Shown here piece by piece: positions 1-5,513 of a DNA stretch of 5,952 nt (position 1 is the stretch's first letter; each line of letters begins with the position of its first letter). Origin of the DNA: Actinomycetota bacterium. GTDB lineage: Bacteria; Actinomycetota; Actinomycetes; Nanopelagicales; Nanopelagicaceae. The stretch lies in contig CANMCL010000059.1 of the NCBI GenBank assembly GCA_947496345.1, forward strand, positions 1 to 5,952, given 5' to 3'. The notes below the pieces were generated by a model. The model ran no database searches and had not been told where the DNA came from. It worked only from the letters and a program-made list of their open reading frames with translations. Made by a program: the position numbers and the translations under genes.

Positions 1-590
1 TATCGATTAAGCGCCTGAAGTACTCACCATCTTGCGCCACTCTCTTGGTTGGTTCTTCCAAGAAATACGATCACGTTGCACATCACAACATCCACTTCGG
101 AAAATCTTGGGATGGCGTCTTCGATGAATTAATCAAGAAGAAGACTTTGATGTCAGATCCATCAGTTCTAGTAACTATTCCTACCAAAGACGATGCTGCG
201 CTAGCACCGGCAGGGAAAGAGAGTTACTACATTCTCTATCCGACCCCAAACTTGGATGCCGATATTGATTGGAATAAGCAAGCACGTCCATATCGCGATC
301 ACATGATTAAAACGCTTGAAGATCGTGGTTACACCGGACTTGGTGACTCAATCGAAACAGAAGTAATGACCACACCGCTTGATTGGCAGGCACAAGGAAT
401 GGAGCGCGGTGCACCGTTTGCTAGCGCACACACCTTCTTCCAAACTGGACCTTTCCGTCCACGCAATATTGCAGCAGGTTTTGAAAACGTGGTCTTTGCT
501 GGTTCGGGTACCCAACCTGGCGTGGGAGTACCAATGGTTTTAATCTCTGGTCGTCTGGCGGCGGAGCGAATCGTAGGTCCGGTTAAGTAA
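1..590 (+). CDS. crtI: Phytoene desaturase CrtI, C-terminal part (5' end outside window)
   Basis: This is the FAD-dependent carotenoid desaturase that converts phytoene stepwise towards neurosporene/lycopene. The open frame runs from the window edge (first full codon at base 3) to TAA at 588-590, giving 195 residues of a protein usually near 500, so the N-terminal FAD-binding Rossmann motif lies upstream. Family hallmarks are visible: the segment around VAHHNIHF, the PNLDADIDW region, YRDHMIKTLEDRG, a TPLDW motif, SAHTFFQTGPFRP, and the C-terminal FAD-contacting stretch FAGSGTQPGVGVPM followed by LISGRLAAERI. Other CrtI proteins often have GTHPG where this one has GTQPG; I treat that as lineage variation. 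A TTG at 45 could be read as a start, but the CrtI-like frame continues upstream of it, so the gene is cut by the window edge. crtB follows with no spacer, as in classic crtI-crtB operons. The family call is firm; the number of desaturation steps cannot be told from this fragment. Confidence 0.95.
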   Translation, partial: SIKRLKYSPSCATLLVGSSKKYDHVAHHNIHFGKSWDGVFDELIKKKTLMSDPSVLVTIPTKDDAALAPAGKESYYILYPTPNLDADIDWNKQARPYRDHMIKTLEDRGYTGLGDSIETEVMTTPLDWQAQGMERGAPFASAHTFFQTGPFRPRNIAAGFENVVFAGSGTQPGVGVPMVLISGRLAAERIVGPVK

Positions 591-1496
591 GTGAATGAGT
601 TAAACTCTGCGCAAATTTTCGATCCCGAATTACGCGCATCTTATGAAGAATGTAAGCGTTTAAATTCCCTGCACGGAAAGACTTATTACCTCGCCACACT
701 TCTTCTTCCTGCGGCAAAGCGACCATTCGTTCATGCCTTGTACGGCTTTGCACGATACGCCGATGAAATTGTCGATGACTTAGCATCCACGCTCTCACCT
801 GCTGAAAAAGCAAAAGTTCTGCGAGAGTGGAGTTCAGAAGTTTTAGCGGGACTGAAATCCGGTTCTACTAGCGATGCTGTAGGTAAAGCACTAATCGATA
901 CCGTGCAGCGCTTTGCAATTCCGCATCAACACTTTGTAGATTTTCTACACTCTATGGAGATGGACTTAACCGTCACGCAATATAAGACTTATGAGGATCT
1001 ATATGAATACGTTTATGGTTCGGCAGCAGTAATTGGCTTGGAGATGGTTCCAATTCTGGGCGGCGATACCGTTAACTCCTTAGAAGCGGCGAAGGATCTT
1101 GGAGTGGCATTTCAATTAGCTAACTTTATTCGCGATGTCGGTGAAGATTTAGATCGTGGCCGGATTTACTTGCCACTTGATGAGTTAGCAGCACACGGCG
1201 TAACTCCCGAAATGCTTTATGCGCGCAAGTTAACTCCCGAAATTATTAGTGCTCTAAAGTTCCAAATAGCGCGGGTAAGGCGATTGCAAAGGGCGGCAGA
1301 ACCTGGCATCGCGCTCCTTGATAAGACCAGCCAGCCATGTATTCGCGCCGCAAGTGAGCTCTACTGCGGAATAGTTGATGAGGTTGAAAAGATTGGCTAT
1401 GACATCTTCAATAAGCGCGCAAAAACCTCCACGTTTCGCCGCGCACGAGTTGCTGCGCGCGCCTATTTAGACGCGGTAATCGCTCGCATCGGCTAA
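591..1496 (+). CDS. crtB: Phytoene synthase CrtB
   Basis: CrtB condenses two geranylgeranyl diphosphates into phytoene, the first committed step to C40 carotenoids. At 301 residues it has normal family length. Both Mg-diphosphate aspartate motifs of the squalene/phytoene synthase fold are intact: YADEIVDD at residues 56-63 (D58, D62) and FIRDVGEDLDRGRIYLP at 179-195 (D182, D186). The middle signature MEMDLTVTQY (122-131) followed by YVYGSAAVIGLEM (140-152) is also typical of actinobacterial CrtB. The GTG start at 591 abuts the crtI TAA (588-590); there is no in-frame ATG nearby and no strong Shine-Dalgarno, so translation is probably coupled to crtI termination. The product could feed carotenoid pigments or, after cyclisation and cleavage, retinal for a rhodopsin; those later genes are not in the window. 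Confidence 0.97.
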   Translation: MNELNSAQIFDPELRASYEECKRLNSLHGKTYYLATLLLPAAKRPFVHALYGFARYADEIVDDLASTLSPAEKAKVLREWSSEVLAGLKSGSTSDAVGKALIDTVQRFAIPHQHFVDFLHSMEMDLTVTQYKTYEDLYEYVYGSAAVIGLEMVPILGGDTVNSLEAAKDLGVAFQLANFIRDVGEDLDRGRIYLPLDELAAHGVTPEMLYARKLTPEIISALKFQIARVRRLQRAAEPGIALLDKTSQPCIRAASELYCGIVDEVEKIGYDIFNKRAKTSTFRRARVAARAYLDAVIARIG

Positions 1497-1501
1497 AGTA
1501 A

Positions 1502-1590
1502 TAATCGCGGGAGCCGCTAATACGGCTGAGAGGATCTGAGATTCAGATCGACCGCTAGACCCATCCGGTAATGCGGATGCGGAAAGGAAT
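1502..1590 (+). ncRNA. TPP riboswitch (THI element) in the leader of the PnuC-family transporter
   Basis: The stretch has the conserved parts of a TPP aptamer in order. CGGGAGCC (1508-1515) opens the domain. A hairpin GCCG/CGGC is followed by the invariant CTGAGA (1526-1531) of the thiamine-binding arm. A perfect stem GATCTGA/TCAGATC (1533-1539/1543-1549) with a three-base loop forms the variable P3 extension. GACCG then leads to the diphosphate-binding arm, a hairpin CATCCG/CGGATG (1562-1567/1574-1579) whose loop carries the typical TAATG. The closing GGAAAGGA resembles the usual purine-rich 3' end. High TPP should stabilise the fold and lower expression of the gene at 1596. The purine run that would serve as ribosome-binding site lies in the 3' arm, and no terminator with a U-tract is seen, so control is probably at translation initiation. 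Two points are unclear: I could not draw a strong P1 stem, and the usual ACCTGAT before the last hairpin reads ACCCAT here. The downstream transporter supports the call. Confidence 0.87.
1583..1589 (+). promoter_or_regulatory. Shine-Dalgarno site of pnuT inside the riboswitch 3' arm
   Basis: AAAGGAA lies 6 bases before the ATG at 1596 and is the strongest ribosome-binding match in the window. It coincides with the conserved purine-rich 3' end of the TPP aptamer, so ligand-induced closing of the aptamer could hide it directly. It also fixes the transporter start at 1596. The site is seen; the masking is inferred. Confidence 0.75.
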
Positions 1591-1595
1591 AAATC

Positions 1596-2204
1596 ATGTC
1601 AATCTTTAATTTCTTATCTGATGTCTTGATAACTATTTGGGGTTATGAACTCTCATATCTAGAATTTGTCGCTGTAATCGCCTCGCTTATCGGAGTCGCA
1701 CTTGGCATCACGGGTAAACGAATTACATGGCCGTGGTGGGCAATTAGTTCGGTTCTCTACGGAATCCTTTTTTTGCAATGGGAACTATTTGCAAGTGCCG
1801 CGTTGCAGATCGTCTTTATCATTGCCGCAATATTTGGCTGGTTTGGCTGGGAACCAAGTGGCGCAAAGCCTGGCCCGCTTAAAAATAAATATCGCCTCGC
1901 TACATTTGCTGCAATTATTCTGGCAACTCTGGCGCTTGCTCCAATCCTAAAATCTTGGGGCGCAGCTTCAACGTACGCTGATGCAGTTCTATTCTTCGGC
2001 TCACTTGCTGCGCAAATTTTGATGGTCTATGAAAAGTATGAGAGTTGGATAATCTGGCTACTAGTTGATGCTGGTTACGTCGCCTTGTATGCCACACAGG
2101 ATCTCTTATTCACTTCACTGCTCTATGTTGTATTTACAGTTCTGGCGGCGTTGGGATGGGGTAAATGGTATGGAGCTCATCGCAGCGCTACTAGATCTAT
2201 GTAG
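1596..2204 (+). CDS. pnuT: PnuC-family vitamin transporter, probably thiamine transporter PnuT
   Basis: This is an integral membrane carrier of 202 residues, usual PnuC size. About seven hydrophobic segments can be drawn (roughly 19-40, 44-61, 64-84, 101-120, 125-145, 149-166, 168-190). PnuC hallmarks are present: ITWPWW (43-48) before a YGILFLQWELFASAALQ stretch (55-71), GWFGW (81-85), and the C-terminal WIIWLLVDAGYVALY (151-165) with LGWGKW (186-191). PnuC relatives carry nicotinamide riboside, riboflavin or thiamine by facilitated diffusion. The TPP riboswitch directly upstream argues for thiamine (PnuT); the protein sequence alone does not let me separate the three. The ATG at 1596 is set by the AAAGGAA site. 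The last 11 residues, after the conserved W191, lie in the 35-base overlap with the next gene. Family call is strong; substrate is inferred from regulation. Confidence 0.9.
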   Translation: MSIFNFLSDVLITIWGYELSYLEFVAVIASLIGVALGITGKRITWPWWAISSVLYGILFLQWELFASAALQIVFIIAAIFGWFGWEPSGAKPGPLKNKYRLATFAAIILATLALAPILKSWGAASTYADAVLFFGSLAAQILMVYEKYESWIIWLLVDAGYVALYATQDLLFTSLLYVVFTVLAALGWGKWYGAHRSATRSM

Positions 2205-2706
2205 TACAAAAGAACGCCCAATAATTGCTATAGATGGTCCAGCTGGCGCCGGTAAGACAACTTTGGCGCACGAAATATTTCTGGCAATTTCACCAAAGAT
2301 GTCAGTCAACGTTATACATATGGACGACTTATATGACGGATGGGATAACGCGCTGGGTGAAGATCTAACAAAGGTTCTGACTCATATAACTGATCAGCAT
2401 AAGCAAAAGAAGTCAGCGAAAATTGATAAATACAACTGGACCACTTCTTCTTTTGAAGATAGCGAAGAATTGGCTCCTTCTGACTTATTGATTCTGGAAG
2501 GAGTAGGTAGTGGCGATATGGCTATTCAAGATGATTTAGCCGCCCTAATCTGGATAGATATCGACCCCGAAATTGGTGTTAAACGAGTAATTGAACGAGA
2601 CGGTGCACAAGTAGTCGATGAGATGCACAAGTGGCTTAGAACACAAGAAGAATATTTCTCTCAACACTCAACGCGCGAAAAGGCAGATTTCATACTAACT
2701 ACATAA
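2170..2706 (+). CDS. Uridine-kinase-like P-loop kinase, substrate unknown
   Basis: This is a predicted cytoplasmic small-molecule kinase of 178 residues with the P-loop NTPase fold of the uridine kinase / nicotinamide riboside kinase group. Visible elements are IAIDGPAGAGKTTLA with the Walker A lysine K29 (residues 19-33), HMDDLYDGWD (50-59) resembling the substrate-side DD(L/F)Y-GW motif of actinobacterial uridine-kinase-like proteins, YNW at 88-90, LLILEGVGS (106-114) as the second acidic strand, WIDIDPEIGVKRVIERDG (128-145) as a lid-like region with arginines, and a C-terminal WLRTQEEYFSQHSTREKADFI. The frame stays open upstream of 2170, but the upstream residues do not resemble a kinase; the ATG at 2170 starts just before the conserved core, with a modest GGGG (2158-2161) before it. 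It overlaps the transporter by 35 bases, so translation is likely coupled. Annotation pipelines may call it uridine kinase or ATP-binding protein. Its substrate could be uridine or cytidine, or the imported vitamin; this is not settled by sequence. Confidence 0.85.
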   Translation: MELIAALLDLCSTKERPIIAIDGPAGAGKTTLAHEIFLAISPKMSVNVIHMDDLYDGWDNALGEDLTKVLTHITDQHKQKKSAKIDKYNWTTSSFEDSEELAPSDLLILEGVGSGDMAIQDDLAALIWIDIDPEIGVKRVIERDGAQVVDEMHKWLRTQEEYFSQHSTREKADFILTT

Positions 2707-2710
2707 AATT

Positions 2711-4651
2711 GTGGATATGTCTGACCTTACTGGCGAGCTAATTGATGGGCGCTATCAACTCATCCGCCAGATGGCAGCAGGTGGCATGGCCACAATTTAT
2801 GAAGCGATAGATACGCGCCTAGATCGCAGAGTCGCCGTAAAAATAATGCATCCGCATTTGGCGCAAGATGAACAATTTGTAGAACGCTTTATTCGTGAAG
2901 CAAAGGCATCTGCCGCCTTATCTCATCCAAATATTGTCTCGGTGCAAGATCAAGGCTGGAATCAGCACGGAAGCCCCGCAGTCTTCTTGGTAATGGAATT
3001 GGTCGAAGGTCATACCCTGCGTGAATATTTAAATGAGCAAGGTGCACTTACCGTTGCCGCTGGAATTAAGTTTTTGCTGCCGGTCTTAAGTGCTTTAGCG
3101 GCTGCACACAAATTAGGAATCGTGCATCGCGATATTAAACCTGACAATATTCTTATCTCCAAAGAAGGAAGAATCAAGATCGCTGATTTTGGTTTGGCTA
3201 AGGGTCCACTTCTCGGAACCACGATGACGGCCGAGTCGAGCATTGTTTTAGGTAGCGTTTCCTATCTCTCCCCCGAACAAGTCCAACGCGGTGTTGCTGA
3301 TGCGCGAAGCGATGTTTATTCGGCCGGCATAACCGCCTTTGAAATCTTTACTGGTGAAAAACCTTATGCAGGCGATGAGCCAATTCAAATTGCTTATATG
3401 CATGTCAATGAGCGCGTTCCTCTGATGAGCACCAAGCGCAGTGGGATTCCACCTGAGTTAGACCAGCTGATTTATCGCGCAACCAATTCTGATCCAGATG
3501 CTCGTCCTGTTGATGGCGCTGAGTTTCATCAGAGCCTTACTGCAATTTCTCAAGCACTTGACCCAACACAAAATCAGTTGAGTTTGGAGTTAGACATACC
3601 GATTGCTCCGATGCGCCCAGCATCGAAGAAACCATCTCGCCGAGAACGGGCGCGTATCGAAAAGGAAAAAACTGTGGCTCTAAAGAAGGCTGAAGATAGC
3701 GGCGAAAATAAGAAGTCAGGTGGCAAAGAGACGACTGCGCAACTGCGTAAGAAGAAAAAGGTAAGCAAACGCGTTCGACGTAATAGATACATCGCTGCGG
3801 CGTTAGCGATCGCGCTCGGTATTGGTGGTTGGTATGTCCTTGTAGGTCCGGGTTCTAAAGTTGTGGTTCCTTCGATTGTTGGCGCCACCGAAAAGCAGGC
3901 GAATAAACTTCTGAGTCCACTTGGAATCACTTTGCTTATCTCTGAAAAGCGATTTGATGAAGAGATCCAAAGTGGGCGGATTATCGAATCTGATCCTTCG
4001 GGTGGTGGCAAAGTTGATGCCGGAGGCGAAGTAAAGGCGATTATTTCAAAAGGACCAGAACGTTATGAGATTCCATCTCTGATTGGTTTAACTCCTGAAG
4101 CCGCGGTTAACTTGCTGGCAAAGTTTCCGGTAAAAGTTGGCGAACTTAAAGAAGAGTTCAACGAGAAGACTCCTAAAGGTTTTGTTATCTCAACTTCACC
4201 GGCTGCAGGTGAGAAGGTAAAGCGCGATGCGACTATCGACCTGCTGATTAGTAAGGGTATAGAAACAATTGATGTTGCTTCCTATGTTGGAAAATCTAGG
4301 GATCAAGCTCTCAATGAGTTAACTGATGCTGGGTTTGATGTGGATACAGTTGATCAATACAGTGAGAGTGTCTTAGTCGGTACCGTCATTTCCCAAGTTC
4401 CATCTGGTGGCGCACCGTTAGAAAAAGGCGCCAAGATTGCTTTGACGATCTCTAAAGGATCGCAGTTTGTCTTTATCCCAAATGTTTTCTCGCTTACAGA
4501 GGCAAAGGCTCGTGCCGCACTTGAAGATCTGGGGCTAATAGTTAAAGCCAAGCCGATTGGTAACAAAAGGGTTAAGGCGGTTACAAATATCTCGCCTAAA
4601 GTCGGCGTAAAGGTCAAACGAGGCAGCACGGTGACTATCACTGTAGGGTGA
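2711..4651 (+). CDS. PASTA-domain transmembrane Ser/Thr protein kinase (PknB/Stk type)
   Basis: This Hanks-type receptor kinase of 646 residues should sense cell-wall fragments outside and phosphorylate proteins inside. The N-terminal kinase domain (about 15-280) has the glycine-rich loop AAGGMATIY (22-30), VAVK with K44, E63, the catalytic HRDIKPDNIL (139-148; D141, K143, N146), DFG (159-161), and SPE (187-189) at the end of a Ser/Thr-rich activation loop. A basic linker follows (about 303-358, many Lys/Arg), then one membrane segment (about 360-378), then four PASTA repeats (about 381-448, 449-516, 517-584, 585-646), most ending in a V-x-x-x-I-S-K-G-like strand. The GTG at 2711, four bases after the upstream stop, is used; an ATG at 2717 is an equally plausible start and would remove two residues. 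Neither has a clear Shine-Dalgarno. It sits outside the usual ftsW-pbpA division cluster and may correspond to the pknL-type locus of other actinobacteria, so no symbol is given. Confidence 0.95.
   Translation: MDMSDLTGELIDGRYQLIRQMAAGGMATIYEAIDTRLDRRVAVKIMHPHLAQDEQFVERFIREAKASAALSHPNIVSVQDQGWNQHGSPAVFLVMELVEGHTLREYLNEQGALTVAAGIKFLLPVLSALAAAHKLGIVHRDIKPDNILISKEGRIKIADFGLAKGPLLGTTMTAESSIVLGSVSYLSPEQVQRGVADARSDVYSAGITAFEIFTGEKPYAGDEPIQIAYMHVNERVPLMSTKRSGIPPELDQLIYRATNSDPDARPVDGAEFHQSLTAISQALDPTQNQLSLELDIPIAPMRPASKKPSRRERARIEKEKTVALKKAEDSGENKKSGGKETTAQLRKKKKVSKRVRRNRYIAAALAIALGIGGWYVLVGPGSKVVVPSIVGATEKQANKLLSPLGITLLISEKRFDEEIQSGRIIESDPSGGGKVDAGGEVKAIISKGPERYEIPSLIGLTPEAAVNLLAKFPVKVGELKEEFNEKTPKGFVISTSPAAGEKVKRDATIDLLISKGIETIDVASYVGKSRDQALNELTDAGFDVDTVDQYSESVLVGTVISQVPSGGAPLEKGAKIALTISKGSQFVFIPNVFSLTEAKARAALEDLGLIVKAKPIGNKRVKAVTNISPKVGVKVKRGSTVTITVG
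4645..4648 (+). promoter_or_regulatory. Shine-Dalgarno site of nfo inside the end of the kinase gene
   Basis: AGGG, followed by the kinase stop TGA at 4649-4651, sits 7 bases before the ATG at 4656. It supports that start and suggests that ribosomes finishing the kinase gene can restart on nfo. Confidence 0.6.
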
Positions 4652-4655
4652 GCAA

Positions 4656-5513
4656 ATGCCTAAAACCTCACCGCGCATTGGCGCTCATACTCCAACGAGT
4701 GGTGGAATGGCGAAGCGAGCGATCGCTTACGCCGAAACTATTGGTGCAGAAGCGATTCAGGTATTTACTTCTAATCCACGTGGTTGGGCAATGCCTGAGA
4801 CAAATCACGAGGCAGATGCCCTCTTTCGTGAGAAAGCTGCCGCCATAGATATAGAAACCTATGTGCACGCTCCCTTTCTAATCAATTTGGGTTCTCCCAC
4901 AGAAGGTACGTATAAAAATTCATTAGCATCCACCGAATTCTCGCTAAAGCGCGGCAAAGAGATTGGCGCGCTCGGAGTTGTCGTACACACCGGTTCGGCG
5001 GTTAATGAAGATTTTATCGATAAAGCTTGGAAGCAAATTCATAAAGGAATGATGCCGATTCTAAATGCGCTAACCGATGATGCTCCAATGTTGCTTCTTG
5101 AACCAACTGCCGGACAAGGACAATCACTCGTTAAGCGCCTTGAAGATTTAGAGAATTACTTAAAAGCGCTGGAGTATCACCCAAAAGTTGGTATCTGCTT
5201 GGACACTTGCCACGTATTTGCCGCAGGTCATGACATCGCCAAAAAAGGTGGAATGAAAGAGACTTTAGATCTTCTAGTTGAAGTTGCTGGCGCAGAACGT
5301 ATTCAACTGATCCACGCCAACGATTCAATGGATGTTTGTGGCGCGCTTAAGGATCGCCATCAAAATATCGGTGATGGTTTTATCGGAGTTGATCCCTTTG
5401 AAGAATTATTAAAGCACCCTGCAGTCAAGAACGCTCCGCTCATATTGGAGACGCCAGGTATGGAGCCAGAGCACGGTAAAGAGGTTGCACTCCTCAAAGG
5501 TTTGCGCGGATGA
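4656..5513 (+). CDS. nfo: Endonuclease IV (AP endonuclease) Nfo
   Basis: This is a class II apurinic/apyrimidinic endonuclease that cuts the backbone 5' of abasic sites in base excision repair and clears blocked 3' ends at oxidative breaks. At 285 residues it has the normal length for this TIM-barrel family. By position relative to the E. coli enzyme, all nine zinc ligands can be assigned: H71 (YVHAPF), H111 (VVHTGS), E149 (LLLEPTAGQG), D183 and H186 (CLDTCHVFAAGHD), H220 (LIHANDSM), D233 and H235 (KDRHQNIGDG), and E265 (LETPG). The DNA-contacting TSNPRGW motif is at 38-44. Proline 150 stands where E. coli has asparagine (ENTAG); I believe this is common in actinobacterial members. It starts four bases after the protein kinase stop and overlaps the next gene by four bases, so it is probably in the same transcript. 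Confidence 0.97.
   Translation: MPKTSPRIGAHTPTSGGMAKRAIAYAETIGAEAIQVFTSNPRGWAMPETNHEADALFREKAAAIDIETYVHAPFLINLGSPTEGTYKNSLASTEFSLKRGKEIGALGVVVHTGSAVNEDFIDKAWKQIHKGMMPILNALTDDAPMLLLEPTAGQGQSLVKRLEDLENYLKALEYHPKVGICLDTCHVFAAGHDIAKKGGMKETLDLLVEVAGAERIQLIHANDSMDVCGALKDRHQNIGDGFIGVDPFEELLKHPAVKNAPLILETPGMEPEHGKEVALLKGLRG
5496..5500 (+). promoter_or_regulatory. Shine-Dalgarno site of the DMT transporter gene
   Basis: AAAGG within the end of nfo lies 9 bases before the ATG at 5510 and supports this start, together with the ATGA overlap with the nfo stop. Confidence 0.55.

Noticed and set aside
45..590. TTG at 45 as the true start of a 181-residue protein
   Set aside because: The frame is open to the window edge and the residues before it (RLKYSPS) fit CrtI, so the gene is a cut CrtI rather than a short protein.
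1201..1243. 13-base direct repeat TAACTCCCGAAAT (1201-1213 and 1231-1243) in crtB
   Set aside because: Both copies encode TPE motifs (VTPEM, LTPEI) that are normal in this part of phytoene synthases, so this is coding similarity, not a mobile or regulatory repeat.
1533..1549. Perfect inverted repeat GATCTGA-GAT-TCAGATC as an operator or terminator
   Set aside because: It lies between the CTGAGA and TAATG parts of the TPP aptamer, where a variable stem is expected, and no T-run follows.
2065..2169. Longer kinase with 35 extra N-terminal residues starting at 2065
   Set aside because: The extra part is the transporter's transmembrane coding sequence read in another frame, with no kinase-like residues; the ATG at 2170 sits right at the conserved core.
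1596..2204. Nicotinamide riboside transporter PnuC as the specific substrate call
   Set aside because: The protein family allows it, but the TPP riboswitch directly upstream favours thiamine.
3574..4011. 145-residue open frame on the minus strand
   Set aside because: It is antisense to the linker, membrane segment and first PASTA repeat of the protein kinase, whose reading frame is clearly the coding one; the composition looks like a shadow.
4354..4641. 95-residue open frame on the minus strand
   Set aside because: It lies antisense to PASTA repeats three and four and shows no family resemblance.
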